This document shows positions 35,637 to 44,723 of a stretch of 64,000 nucleotides of DNA, one piece after another. The notes under the pieces are model-generated. The model was not told where the DNA came from, ran no database searches, and saw only the letters and a list, made by a program, of their open reading frames with translations. The stretch is from Desulfuromonadales bacterium. Lineage in GTDB: Bacteria > Desulfobacterota > Desulfuromonadia > Desulfuromonadales > BM103. Made by a program: the position numbers and the translations under genes. Each line of letters starts with the position of its first letter. Position 1 is the first letter of the stretch. The DNA lies in the NCBI GenBank assembly GCA_030145195.1, contig JAQYVY010000008.1, positions 1 to 64,000 of the forward strand. The letters run 5' to 3'.

Positions 35637-35906
35637 CTAGCCTCTCTCGAGAGAGTGGCTTGCCGTGAAAGGCATCAACGCAATATTGCGAGCGCGCTTG
35701 ATTGCTGCCGTCAGTTTACGCTGATGATCAGCACAGGTCCCGGAAATCCGCCGTGGGGTAATCTTGCCGCGCTCAGAAACAAAATAACGCAGGGAACGGA
35801 TATCTTTATAGTCAATATTAACTTTTTTATCAGCGCAGAAACGGCAAACTTTGCGACGGCCATAACGCCGACGAGGTGCTGCGGAACGACTTCCTTCATA
35901 TGCCAT
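35637..35906 (-). CDS. rpsR: 30S ribosomal protein S18
   Basis: The 89-residue protein carries the S18 core [29 protein letters not shown] and the [13 protein letters not shown] helix. The CxxC pair and a later cysteine (TCADH) fit the zinc-binding form of S18. It partners with S6 on the small subunit platform. It lies 41 bp downstream of rpsF, with no ssb gene in between. Confidence 0.96.
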   Translation of the reverse strand: MAYEGSRSAAPRRRYGRRKVCRFCADKKVNIDYKDIRSLRYFVSERGKITPRRISGTCADHQRKLTAAIKRARNIALMPFTASHSLERG

Positions 35907-35947
35907 GATTATTACTCCTTCTTCATCGTTGTAGGTTGGTACGGAAG

Positions 35948-36379
35948 TTAAGCTTCTTCCGTCTTCTCATCGGCCGTAGCCTCAGTTTCAGCCGGTGCCT
36001 CAGCAGGAGCCTCGGTGGCTTCAACAGCCTCCGCAGTCGCCTCTTCAGAAGCTTCTTCCGGAACAACTTCAACAACAGGAGGAGCTTCGTAGCCACCCTC
36101 CAGAACAACTGTCTGGAATTTGATTATCTTTTCATCGATGCGCATGCGGCGCTCGTACTCGGCGACAACTGTTGGCTCGGCATCAAACACCACCAGGACA
36201 AAGCAGCCCTTGGTCTGTTTCTTAACAATGTATGCCAAGGTGCGGGTGCCCCAGACATCAACATTAAGGATTTCCGCACCTTGATCAGTCAAGACCGTCT
36301 TGAACTTGTCAATGATCGCAGTCTGGTCGTCACCGACAACTTCCGGGTGTACGATGAAGATTGATTCGTATGTTCGCAT
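35948..36379 (-). CDS. rpsF: 30S ribosomal protein S6 with acidic tail
   Basis: The 143-residue protein begins [13 protein letters not shown] and has the S6 fold ([31 protein letters not shown]). The last 45 residues are almost only Glu, Ala, Pro and Thr, an acidic tail as in E. coli S6, where glutamates are added by RimK. GAGGAG precedes the ATG at 36379. The longer frame (start 36436) reads into the leader and is rejected. It is the first gene of the operon ending with dnaB. Confidence 0.95.
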   Translation of the reverse strand: MRTYESIFIVHPEVVGDDQTAIIDKFKTVLTDQGAEILNVDVWGTRTLAYIVKKQTKGCFVLVVFDAEPTVVAEYERRMRIDEKIIKFQTVVLEGGYEAPPVVEVVPEEASEEATAEAVEATEAPAEAPAETEATADEKTEEA

Positions 36380-36470
36380 TAATAAACTCCTCTTGAGTTG
36401 TGAGCCCCGCCTTGGCGGAGCAAGGAGCGAAAGCATCCTGTATGCTTCCGTCTAAAGAACTTTGTTTTCT
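36380..36470 (-). promoter_or_regulatory. Structured rpsF leader, possible S6:S18 autoregulatory site
   Basis: The leader contains nested inverted repeats around CTTGCTCCGCCAAGGCGGGGC (about 36402-36425). An exposed CCG is the base triplet bound by S6:S18 in the known rpsF leader motif. The match is by eye only. Weak -35/-10-like elements lie just upstream. Confidence 0.3.
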
Positions 36471-36575
36471 ACCACACCCCGTATCGCGAGGCAACGGATT
36501 TTTGACATCAGGAAGACCGAATCCAGTTTGAAACGAATATCCAGTCGCCAGCCCAGCAATCCTGTTTGCAGAGCC

Positions 36576-37670
36576 CTAGACATTAAAGCGGAAATGCATA
36601 ACATCGCCGTCTTTAACAGTGTATTCCTTACCCTCAAGGCGCATCAGTCCTTTTTCCTTGGCTCCTGACTCACCTTTGGCGGCAACGAAGTCTTCATAAC
36701 CAATGACTTCGGCTCGGATAAAACCTTTTTCAAAGTCAGTATGGATCACGCCAGCTGCTTGAGGCGCACGCGCACCAGCACTAACAGTCCAAGCCCGTAC
36801 TTCTTTCACTCCGGCAGTAAAATATGTAATCAAGCCGAGCAAAAGATAACCAGCATGAATCATCTGGGAGAGGCCTGACTCAGCAAGGCCAAGTTCGTTC
36901 AAAAACTCACCCTTTTCTTCCACGGGTAGTTCGGCAATCTCAGCTTCAATTTTACCGCAGATGATCACCAGCTCTGCACCCTCAACAGCGACATGTTCCT
37001 TGAGTCGAGCGACAAAAGGGTGCTCGCCATCAAGATCGTCCTCGGAGACGTTGGCGACGTATAGAACAGGCTTGGCGGTAATCAGACACAGTTCGCGCAG
37101 CAAATACCACTGATCATCAGTCAGATTGGTACTGCGCGCAGGTTGGCCACTATTAAGACATTCCTGGATCGTCTGAAGGAGAGCCAGCTCTTCCTGCATT
37201 TTCTTATCGCCACTTTTCGCCGGTTTACTGACACGATTGATGCGCTTCTCGACACTATCCATATCAGCCAGATTGAGCTCGGTCTGAATGACTTCAACAT
37301 CACGCAACGGGTCAATGCTGCCATCGACATGAACAACATTGTCGTCATCGAAACAACGGACGATATGAGCAATGGCATCAACCTGGCGAATATGGCCGAG
37401 AAACTGGTTACCTAAGCCTTCACCACGACTCGCCCCCTTGACCAGACCGGCGATATCAACAAACTCCATGGTGGTGGGCAGAACCCGTTGGGGGTTGACA
37501 ATACCAGAGAGAACATCGAGACGCTGGTCAGGAACTGAAACGATGCCAACATTCGGCTCAATGGTACAGAAGGGGTAGTTGGCAGCTTCCGCGCCAGCCG
37601 AGGTGATCGCATTAAAAATTGTCGACTTGCCAACATTGGGCAGGCCGACGATACCGCACTTGAATCCCAT
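36576..37670 (-). CDS. ychF: Redox-regulated ribosome-binding ATPase YchF (Obg family)
   Basis: The 364-residue P-loop protein begins [17 protein letters not shown] and has the [14 protein letters not shown] switch, [10 protein letters not shown] (G3), and the YchF-specific NVSEDD in place of the GTPase NKxD motif, which explains its ATP preference. It ends with a TGS domain ([15 protein letters not shown]). Length matches E. coli YchF (363). The longer frame to 37769 enters the hairpin upstream and is rejected. It lies just downstream of hppA. Confidence 0.95.
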   Translation of the reverse strand: MGFKCGIVGLPNVGKSTIFNAITSAGAEAANYPFCTIEPNVGIVSVPDQRLDVLSGIVNPQRVLPTTMEFVDIAGLVKGASRGEGLGNQFLGHIRQVDAIAHIVRCFDDDNVVHVDGSIDPLRDVEVIQTELNLADMDSVEKRINRVSKPAKSGDKKMQEELALLQTIQECLNSGQPARSTNLTDDQWYLLRELCLITAKPVLYVANVSEDDLDGEHPFVARLKEHVAVEGAELVIICGKIEAEIAELPVEEKGEFLNELGLAESGLSQMIHAGYLLLGLITYFTAGVKEVRAWTVSAGARAPQAAGVIHTDFEKGFIRAEVIGYEDFVAAKGESGAKEKGLMRLEGKEYTVKDGDVMHFRFNV

Positions 37671-37690
37671 ATTATCTCTATCCGCGTAAA

Positions 37691-37726
37691 TAACGATAGC
37701 CGGGGCAAAAGCCCCGGCTATCGTTA
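37691..37726 (-). terminator. Perfect 16-bp hairpin between hppA and ychF
   Basis: 37691-37706 and 37711-37726 are exact inverted copies around a 4-nt loop, followed on the minus strand by TTTA. It starts 24 bp after the hppA stop. Weak T-run, so termination may be partial. Confidence 0.65.
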
Positions 37727-37749
37727 CAATCGTATTATGTCCGCCAGAC

Positions 37750-39822
37750 CTAGGCCAGCAGAGGAGCAATCACCAGCGCAACAACACTCATCAACTTGAT
37801 AAGAATGTTCATGGCCGGACCAGAGGTGTCCTTGAAGGGGTCGCCGACGGTATCGCCGATGACAGCAGCCTCATGAGCAGTGCCGCCCTTCTTTTCACCT
37901 TCAATTTTGCCTTGTTCGATGTACTTCTTGGCATTGTCCCAGGCACCGCCACCATTGGACATCATCAGCGCCAGGAGCACACCAGCAAGAGTTGCACCAG
38001 CGAGCATGCCGCCGAGGGATTCCTTGCCAAGCACAAAACCAACCAGTACGGGAGCAACAACGGCTACCATACCAGGCAGGATCATTTCACGGAGTGCGGC
38101 TTTAGCCGAAATATCGATACATTTCTGGGAATCAGGCTTAACACCTTTTTTGCCTTCGAGCAGACCCGGGATCTCACGGAACTGACGGCGAATTTCATCG
38201 ACCATCGCGCCAGCAGCACGGCCAACGCTGGTCATAGTCAGTGCACCGATAAAGAAAGGCAGGGCACCACCGATAAAGAGACCGATAACAACCTTGGGGT
38301 CAATCAGATTGATTGTTTCGAGACCAACGGTTGTGGCATAAGCCGAGAAGAGCGCAAGAGCAGTCAAAGCGGCAGAACCGATGGCAAAGCCTTTACCAAT
38401 AGCAGCAGTAGTATTGCCGATAGCATCGAGGCCGTCCGTAATTTCACGAACATCGGGACCGAGACCGGCCATTTCCGAAATTCCGCCAGCATTGTCAGCA
38501 ATCGGGCCGTAAGCATCAACGGTCATAGTGACACCGACGGTGGCCAGCATACCAACAGCTGCGATACCGATACCGTAAAGTCCGGCAAAGTGATTAGCGA
38601 CAAAAATCGAAACACAGATAATCAGAATCGGAATCGCAGTGGACTCAAGACCAACCGCAAGACCATGAATAATATTAGTCGCCGCACCAGTTTTACTGGC
38701 CTCAGCAATCCGCATAACCGGAGCATGAGCAGTATAGTATTCTGTAACCTGACCGATTGCGACACCAGCCAGAGTGCCGGCCAGAATCGCCCAGAAGACA
38801 CCAGTGGTCAGACCAAGGTGGCCAATAAAGAAGAACGCAGCAATCAGGAAACCACCGGCAGCAACAAACGTGGTGTAGTGCAGGGCCTTGGCCGGATCCA
38901 TCGACTTGAGAACTTTCATCGAACCAATACCGATGAAGGAGAAGACCAGGCCGATCATAGCCAGGCCGAGAGGCAACAGCATAGCAGCAGACTGAATAGA
39001 TTTACCTGCTTCACTTAGCACCACTGCACCATTTTTGACTTCGCTGACAAGAGCAATGTCAGCACCACCCAAAGTCGCAATCAAAGAGGTGCTGGCTGCC
39101 GCTGAAATCGCGACAGTTGCGATAATCGAACCGACATAGGATTCAAAAATATCCGCACCCATGCCAGCAGTATCGCCAACACAGTCACCAACATTATCAG
39201 CAATAACACCTGGGTTACGAGGATCATCCTCAGGAATACCGGCTTCCAGTTTGCCGACCAAGTCAGAGCCGACGTCAGCAGCCTTGGTGTAGATACCACC
39301 ACCAACACGGGCAAAGAGAGCAATTGAGGAAGCGCCCATGGCGAAACCGTTGATGTACTTGGAAGTAGCAGGGTCGCCGCCAAACATGATGTAAGCAATG
39401 CCGACGCCAACCAGGCCGAGGGAAGCCACGGCGAGACCCATAACGGCTCCACCGTTAAAGGAAACCTCAAGAGCCTTAGCCTGACCTGATGCGCGGGCAG
39501 CTTCCGTGGTTCTCACGTTAGCGCGAGTTGCTGCCTTCATGCCAATAAAGCCGCAGGTCATCGAGCAAAGGGCACCACCCAAGAAAGCAAAGGCGGTCTG
39601 ATAGTTCATGCCCACTGCAATTAAGCAGAAGACAACAACAATGAAGATCGCCAGGACACGATACTCACGGCCAAGAAATGCCATCGCACCATTATAAATA
39701 TCATCGCCGATCTCTTTCATTCTGTCGTTGCCGACAGGTTCAGCTTTGACCACATGATACAAGACAATGGCGATCACAAAACCAACGACACCGAGTATCG
39801 GTGCAAACATCTGCAGTTCCAT
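37750..39822 (-). CDS. hppA: Membrane-bound cation-pumping pyrophosphatase, K+-dependent type
   Basis: The 690-residue protein with about 16 membrane spans hydrolyses pyrophosphate and pumps H+ and/or Na+. The catalytic loops are [22 protein letters not shown] followed by [19 protein letters not shown], and [13 protein letters not shown]. The [10 protein letters not shown] stretch has Ala where K+-independent enzymes have Lys, so this is a K+-dependent type. Sequence alone does not let me choose H+ from Na+ transport. It sits downstream of pth and recovers energy from biosynthetic pyrophosphate. Confidence 0.94.
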   Translation of the reverse strand: MELQMFAPILGVVGFVIAIVLYHVVKAEPVGNDRMKEIGDDIYNGAMAFLGREYRVLAIFIVVVFCLIAVGMNYQTAFAFLGGALCSMTCGFIGMKAATRANVRTTEAARASGQAKALEVSFNGGAVMGLAVASLGLVGVGIAYIMFGGDPATSKYINGFAMGASSIALFARVGGGIYTKAADVGSDLVGKLEAGIPEDDPRNPGVIADNVGDCVGDTAGMGADIFESYVGSIIATVAISAAASTSLIATLGGADIALVSEVKNGAVVLSEAGKSIQSAAMLLPLGLAMIGLVFSFIGIGSMKVLKSMDPAKALHYTTFVAAGGFLIAAFFFIGHLGLTTGVFWAILAGTLAGVAIGQVTEYYTAHAPVMRIAEASKTGAATNIIHGLAVGLESTAIPILIICVSIFVANHFAGLYGIGIAAVGMLATVGVTMTVDAYGPIADNAGGISEMAGLGPDVREITDGLDAIGNTTAAIGKGFAIGSAALTALALFSAYATTVGLETINLIDPKVVIGLFIGGALPFFIGALTMTSVGRAAGAMVDEIRRQFREIPGLLEGKKGVKPDSQKCIDISAKAALREMILPGMVAVVAPVLVGFVLGKESLGGMLAGATLAGVLLALMMSNGGGAWDNAKKYIEQGKIEGEKKGGTAHEAAVIGDTVGDPFKDTSGPAMNILIKLMSVVALVIAPLLA

Positions 39823-39866
39823 CTTTTAATTCCTCTCTGTTTTCCGTTAAATTTAAGCGATTATAC

Positions 39867-40442
39867 TTAGGTCAACACTTCCCGATTGTTATAATTGTTC
39901 ATGGCTTCCTGAGCCCCTTTTTGCAAGAGCAACTCCAGAGCGTCGGCCGCCGTTTCAACATATTTTTCCAACTGGGCACGTTCCATTGCATTGAAGCGAC
40001 TCAAGACGTGCCCGGAGACGTCGCCACCCATAGGCGGTCGGCCAACCCCCATTCGTAAACGGGCATAACCCGCTTCACCAAAGTCTTGGCAAATACTGCG
40101 AAGACCGTTGTGCCCGCCATGACCACCACCGAGCTTGATGCGCAGAAAACCAAAAGCCAAGTCAATCTCATCATGGACAACAATCAAATCCCCCGGCTCA
40201 ACACCGAGGGATTGACAAGCAGGAGCCACACTCGCTCCACTGCGATTCATGAATGTCTGGGGCAACAGGATAGCTGCCTCTTCACCGGCCACGCGACCAA
40301 CACCGTAAAAGCCCTGATAACCCTTGCGCTTCAGTGCTATACCAGCACGTTCTGCCAAACAGGTGGCGACAATAAAACCAATATTGTGACGTGTTTCAGC
40401 ATATTGAATGCCCGGGTTGCCCAACCCAACGATCAGTTTCAA
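39867..40442 (-). CDS. pth: Peptidyl-tRNA hydrolase
   Basis: The 191-residue enzyme recycles peptidyl-tRNA released from stalled ribosomes. It opens with the family signature KLIVGLGNPGIQYAETRHNIGF, which contains the catalytic His near residue 20. It continues with LLPQTFMNRSG (Asn) and DEIDLAFGFLRIKLGGGHGGHNGLRS. It lies 11 bp downstream of rplY, an order shared with many bacteria. Confidence 0.96.
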   Translation of the reverse strand: MKLIVGLGNPGIQYAETRHNIGFIVATCLAERAGIALKRKGYQGFYGVGRVAGEEAAILLPQTFMNRSGASVAPACQSLGVEPGDLIVVHDEIDLAFGFLRIKLGGGHGGHNGLRSICQDFGEAGYARLRMGVGRPPMGGDVSGHVLSRFNAMERAQLEKYVETAADALELLLQKGAQEAMNNYNNREVLT

Positions 40443-40453
40443 AAGCGCTCCAC

Positions 40454-41083
40454 CTACTCTTCTTCAGCGGGCCCTTCTGCGACCACAGTCTCTTCTTCCT
40501 CGGCACCTTCCTCAACCTCTTCAGCCTTACGGCCAACAACGGTCAAGACGGTGTAGTTGACATCATGCTGGGACTCAACACCTTCCGGAAGGTCGACTTC
40601 GTCAATATGAACAACATCACTGATATTCAACTTGGTCACGTCGATTTCTATCGAAGTCGGGATATTCGTCGGCAGACAATTAAGCTCCAATTCATGACGA
40701 ACCAACTGCAAAGAACCACCTTCGACTTCACCCTGAGACTTGCCAACTGGATGTACAGGCACCATGACAGAAAGGGTTTTCTTCAGGTCAATCGCCAGGA
40801 AGTCGACATGCTTGGGAGTACGACGGATCGCATCAATCTGCATATCCTTGAGGATAACGACCAAACCATCAAACGGGCCATCGCCCTTCAAGGTAATCAG
40901 AGTATTCCATCCCGCGTCAGTGGCAACGGACTGCTGCAGGGCCTTAGGATCCAGACGAAGGCTGAGCGGATCAATACCCTTGCCATAAACTACAGCCGGC
41001 ACCAAGCCCTCGCGACGGACCTTGCGCGAGCCGCCTTTTCCCATCCGGACTCGCGGTTCTACGTTAAGTACCGATTTGGCCAT
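40454..41083 (-). CDS. rplY: 50S ribosomal protein L25 / general stress protein Ctc
   Basis: The 209-residue long form of L25 has the 5S rRNA-binding N-terminal domain (GKGGSRKVRREGLVPAVVYG), the TL5/CTC C-terminal beta domain (DFLAIDLKKTLSVMVPVHPVG) and an acidic tail of Glu and Ala. It lies between prs and pth in a well-conserved order. Confidence 0.95.
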   Translation of the reverse strand: MAKSVLNVEPRVRMGKGGSRKVRREGLVPAVVYGKGIDPLSLRLDPKALQQSVATDAGWNTLITLKGDGPFDGLVVILKDMQIDAIRRTPKHVDFLAIDLKKTLSVMVPVHPVGKSQGEVEGGSLQLVRHELELNCLPTNIPTSIEIDVTKLNISDVVHIDEVDLPEGVESQHDVNYTVLTVVGRKAEEVEEGAEEEETVVAEGPAEEE

Positions 41084-41197
41084 TTATTCAATCCTCCATC
41101 TAAAGCTTTAAGGTTAATTAGTTTCCGTTTGGAAACCTCGTAGCATCCAACTTGTGGTTCAAGAGGAATACAAATTTTACTGTATAGTCCCAGCCGA

Positions 41198-42139
41198 TCA
41201 AACGAAGAGTGAGCTGACCGATTCGTCACCATGGATGCGGCGGATTGATTCCGCCAGCAACTCTGCGACTGAGATAATACGTAGTCGGGGACAAGCTTCA
41301 AGCTTCCCTTCCGACGGAACGGTATTACTTACCAGAACTTCCTTCAACTCACTGTTATTGATTCTTTCCAGAGCGGGCCCGGAGAGTACCGCGTGAGTCG
41401 CCGTGGCATAAATATCGCCAGCACCGTGCTTCTTCAAAGCAGCGGCCGCCTGGCAGAGAGTTCCAGCAGTATCGATCATGTCATCGACAATAATACAGGT
41501 CTGTCCATTAACGTCACCGATGATATGCATAACTTCGGATACGTTTGGACCGCTGCGACGTTTGTCAATAATGGCCAACCCAGCATCAAGCCTCTTGGCA
41601 AAAGCCCGAGCGCGCTCAGTACCACCGGCATCTGGAGAAACGACGACGAGTCGCTCCTGAAAACGCGCTTTAACATCCTCGAGGATAACCGGGGCTGCAT
41701 AAAGGTGGTCAACCGGGATATTGAAGAACCCCTGAATCTGCCCTGCATGCAAATCGACACAAAGAACCCGATGGGCACCTGCGGTAGTGATCAAGTCAGC
41801 GACCAGTTTGCTGGTGATCGGAGTTCGTGGCGCAACCTTGCGATCTTGACGAGCGTAACCAAAGTAAGGGATGACGGCGGTAATCCGTGCCGCCGAAGCT
41901 CGCTTCAAGGCATCAATCATCACCAGTAGCTCTATCAGGTTCTCGTTGGCGGGTTGACAGGTAGGCTGTACCACGAAAACGTCGCGACCGCGTACATTCT
42001 CGTCAATCTCCACCATGATTTCACCATCGGAGAAGGTCTTGACTATTGCTTTGGCCAAGGGAACGGAAAGGTGGCTACAAATCTCCTGAGCTAGGGCAGG
42101 ATTGGCGTTTCCGGTAAAGATCTTCAGTTCTTTGAGCAC
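41198..42139 (-). CDS. prs: Ribose-phosphate pyrophosphokinase (PRPP synthetase)
   Basis: The 313-residue enzyme makes PRPP from ribose-5-phosphate and ATP for nucleotide, His and Trp synthesis. Motifs present are [48 protein letters not shown] and the PRPP loop [10 protein letters not shown]. The start is GTG at 42139, with a poor Shine-Dalgarno. It follows tRNA-Gln and ispE in the usual deltaproteobacterial order. Confidence 0.95.
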   Translation of the reverse strand: MLKELKIFTGNANPALAQEICSHLSVPLAKAIVKTFSDGEIMVEIDENVRGRDVFVVQPTCQPANENLIELLVMIDALKRASAARITAVIPYFGYARQDRKVAPRTPITSKLVADLITTAGAHRVLCVDLHAGQIQGFFNIPVDHLYAAPVILEDVKARFQERLVVVSPDAGGTERARAFAKRLDAGLAIIDKRRSGPNVSEVMHIIGDVNGQTCIIVDDMIDTAGTLCQAAAALKKHGAGDIYATATHAVLSGPALERINNSELKEVLVSNTVPSEGKLEACPRLRIISVAELLAESIRRIHGDESVSSLFV

Positions 42140-42258
42140 AATTTCACACGCTGCCTGGAAATTTCAAGTCATGAAAATATGACCTGAGAATCAAAATAAC
42201 TATTCTTTTTAACGACCTTGCAACAGAACAACTCAGTGCAAAGCACCTTTACAAAAAG

Positions 42259-42333
42259 TGGCAGGGGCGACAGGGATCGAACCTGTGAATGCTGGAATCA
42301 AAATCCAGTGCCTTACCGCTTGGCGACGCCCCT
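42259..42333 (-). tRNA. tRNA-Gln (anticodon TTG)
   Basis: The minus strand folds as a 75-nt cloverleaf with a 7-bp acceptor (AGGGGCG/CGCCCCT), anticodon stem CTGGA/TCCAG, loop TTTTGAT giving anticodon TTG, T-loop TTCGATC and an encoded 3' CCA. Confidence 0.95.
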
Positions 42334-42359
42334 TTAAATCCATCTTGTGACTCATGATC

Positions 42360-43199
42360 CTACAGAGGGCTGGCAACCCTGACCCACCAGCCCGTTTCCC
42401 CGCCATATGATCGCGCTGCCTGTTCTGCGACGTGCCGTTCGGGAAACACACCGAACACCGTTGCTCCACTACCAGACATCAGAGCACAACAGGCTCCATC
42501 AGCAATCAGGCGCTCCTTGATTGAAGTGATCACAGGATAGCGTTGACAGGTCACGGCCTCAAGATCGTTATGTAGAAGACGCACGAGACCGTTCGTTCCC
42601 ACGGGAAACTCCGGGATTCTAGCGGTTGCCCCGGAGCGTGTCAACCCCAAATTTTGGAAGGCCCACGCCGTCGAAACGGCAATACCAGGATTGACGAGAA
42701 CAAACCAGACCGGGGGCAAACCGGGCCAAGGCTGCAAACGCTCTCCCACGCCGGTCGCCCAGGCGGTGCGGCCGAAAATAAAAAAGGGCACATCGGCACC
42801 AATACGCACACCAAGATCCATTAATTCGCTACGCGACAACCCCGTACTCAACATCTCGTTCAAAGCCAACAGCACCGCAGCTGCGTCAGATGAACCACCA
42901 CCCAAACCCGCAGCAACGGGGATCTTCTTGTCGATAGAAATTGACACAGCGGCTTCCGTACCAACATGTTTCAACAGCAATCGTGCCGCCCTACTGGCAA
43001 TATTCTCACCGTCTGCGGGCAGCTCCAGACTTGGGCAGCGTACAGTCACCCCATTGCCAATCGACAGCTCAATTTCGATCCGGTCACAAAGATCAACCCG
43101 CTGCATCAGCATAGCCAAATCGTGGTAACCATCAGAACGCTTACCTAGGACATGCAGACAAAAATTAATTTTTGCGGGCGCATAAATGCAACGCTTCAT
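42360..43199 (-). CDS. ispE: 4-diphosphocytidyl-2-C-methyl-D-erythritol kinase
   Basis: The 279-residue GHMP kinase phosphorylates CDP-methylerythritol in the non-mevalonate isoprenoid pathway. It has the N-terminal APAKINFCLHVLGKRSDGYH motif with the catalytic Lys, the ATP loop PVAAGLGGGSSDAA near residue 97, and the third GHMP motif LMSGSGATVFG near 245. It is 27 bp upstream of tRNA-Gln and probably cotranscribed with it. Confidence 0.95.
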   Translation of the reverse strand: MKRCIYAPAKINFCLHVLGKRSDGYHDLAMLMQRVDLCDRIEIELSIGNGVTVRCPSLELPADGENIASRAARLLLKHVGTEAAVSISIDKKIPVAAGLGGGSSDAAAVLLALNEMLSTGLSRSELMDLGVRIGADVPFFIFGRTAWATGVGERLQPWPGLPPVWFVLVNPGIAVSTAWAFQNLGLTRSGATARIPEFPVGTNGLVRLLHNDLEAVTCQRYPVITSIKERLIADGACCALMSGSGATVFGVFPERHVAEQAARSYGGETGWWVRVASPL

Positions 43200-43605
43200 A
43201 AATTAGACCTATCAAATCTATACATACAATCTTGGACAATTCTCAATTAGGCAACATCCTCCCGGTTGCGTCAAGTCCATTCTGTAACAAAACGAGCATA
43301 AGCGATAAAGCCCTACAATCCCGTTCAGCCAAAAACACCAAAAACCGTTCTATCGATCCATCCCCCCAGTGAGCAAGGTGGCCAAAATTCGCCAAATTAC
43401 ATCAATTCCCGCCATATTCTGACCAGGTATATTCCCTGAAAAGCAGTGAGTAACCTTGCAATTCCAGAGCTTTGTGCTTAAGTGTAACGTGACCAAACAG
43501 CTTTATAGGTATGGCACCTTCCTTGCTTAGATATGTATATTACCGCGTAAATCAAGCAGCATTCACCCCATAATCGGTAACCCCCAACAAAGGAGACAAC
43601 AAAAG
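43200..43605. other. Intergenic regulatory region of the TRAP operon
   Basis: No gene is seen in these 406 bp. It holds a near-palindrome TGGC-N8-GCCA at 43379-43394 that could bind a sigma-54 activator, and the sigma-54 promoter at 43512-43526, followed by about 80 nt of leader. The left end would contain the ispE promoter. Confidence 0.55.
43512..43526 (+). promoter_or_regulatory. Sigma-54 (RpoN) promoter of the TAXI-TRAP operon
   Basis: TGGCAC (43512-43517), a 5-bp spacer and TTGC (43523-43526) match the -24/-12 consensus exactly. GG and GC are 10 bp apart as required. It lies 80 bp upstream of the binding-protein start. Transcription by RpoN needs an activator of the NtrC class. Confidence 0.75.
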
Positions 43606-44601
43606 ATGAAAACAGCAACCCGTATCATTTCGATGGTCAGCGCTCTGGCCCTGGTCGCAGTTCTCGCCCTACCGAACATGGCCTCGGCTGAAAAAATCCG
43701 CCTCGGATTTGGCGGCGGTCCCGAAGGTGGAACTTTTCAGTACTTCTCCAACGGCATTGCTTCCCGTCTCTCCAAGATGCAGGCGAATCTTGAAGTTTCC
43801 AACATGGCTTCGGCTGGCTCAGTTGAAAACGCTCGCCGCGTCAACTCCGGTGAGATCGACTTTGGCATCTCCTACTCTGGTGACACCTACCTGGCACGCA
43901 ATGGTCGCCTGACAAACGATAACAACAAATATCCCAACATTTACGCCATGGCTTTCCTCTATGGTGCCCCAGCTCACCTGATCGTTCTTGAGAAGAGTGG
44001 TATCAACTCGGTTGCCGACCTTAAAGGCAAGCGCATCGCAGTTGGCGGCGCGGGCTCCGGTGCAGCAGCAGCAGCCCAGCGTTATTTCGGAGCTATCGGC
44101 CTCTGGGACAACATGAATGTTGAATTTATCGGCTACAGCAAAGCCGCTGCAGCTATCGGTGATGGCCTGATCGACGCGATGTGGGTTTTTGCAGGGTTCC
44201 CTAACAGCTCGGTTATTCAAGCTGCCGCCAGCAACAAGATCAAGATCCTGTCCACTTGGGATGCAGGTGAAAAAGGTGGTGCTTTCGAGCAATACCCCTT
44301 CTATGCCAAACTTACTATCCCGGCCGGCACCTACAGTGGCGTTGACTATGATGTCATGTCTTTCCAAGATTCTGCCCTTTGGGTCGCCAGTAAAGACGTT
44401 GCCCCAGAGCATGTCTACAACGCTCTGGCCAACATCTACACCAAAGAAGGACTTTCCTACATGGTCAAGGTTAAGAGCACAGCGAAATCCATGTCGGTTC
44501 AAAGTGCCCTTACAGGAATCGTGACTCCAGTTCATCCAGGCGCCCAGAAGTTCTGGAAAGAGCAAGGTCTCACCCTGACACCAGCCCAAGCAGGCATGTA
44601 A
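43606..44601 (+). CDS. TAXI-family TRAP transporter substrate-binding protein
   Basis: The 331-residue periplasmic protein has a signal peptide likely cut after ASA at residue 28. The TAXI hallmarks follow: LGFGGGPEGGTFQYFSNGIA, MASAGSVENARRVNSGEIDFGI, DLKGKRIAVGGAGSGAAAAA, and DAMWVFAGFP in the substrate cleft. TAXI proteins often bind glutamate, 2-oxoglutarate or other carboxylates; the ligand here is unknown. AAAGGAG precedes the ATG. It is first in a sigma-54-driven operon with the fused permease and a universal stress protein. Confidence 0.93.
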   Translation: MKTATRIISMVSALALVAVLALPNMASAEKIRLGFGGGPEGGTFQYFSNGIASRLSKMQANLEVSNMASAGSVENARRVNSGEIDFGISYSGDTYLARNGRLTNDNNKYPNIYAMAFLYGAPAHLIVLEKSGINSVADLKGKRIAVGGAGSGAAAAAQRYFGAIGLWDNMNVEFIGYSKAAAAIGDGLIDAMWVFAGFPNSSVIQAAASNKIKILSTWDAGEKGGAFEQYPFYAKLTIPAGTYSGVDYDVMSFQDSALWVASKDVAPEHVYNALANIYTKEGLSYMVKVKSTAKSMSVQSALTGIVTPVHPGAQKFWKEQGLTLTPAQAGM

Positions 44602-44621
44602 TCAACTCACCCTTACCTCTG

Positions 44622-44651
44622 GAGAAGCGGAGCCGAAAGGCTCCGCTTCTC
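44622..44651 (+). other. Strong stem-loop between TRAP binding protein and permease genes
   Basis: A perfect 13-bp stem with GAAA tetraloop and no T-run. Its position after the binding-protein gene suggests an mRNA stabiliser that allows more binding protein than permease. Confidence 0.7.
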
Positions 44652-44723
44652 TAACATTGGCCAAGCAAACAACCGCTGATAACGAGCATAACGCCCTTAC
44701 TCCATATCCAGGCAGGTACCAGT

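Noticed and set aside
37873-39018. 381-codon plus-strand frame opposite the pyrophosphatase
   Set aside because: Shadow of hppA; composition is Ser/Thr/Asn/Gln-rich as expected for an antisense frame.
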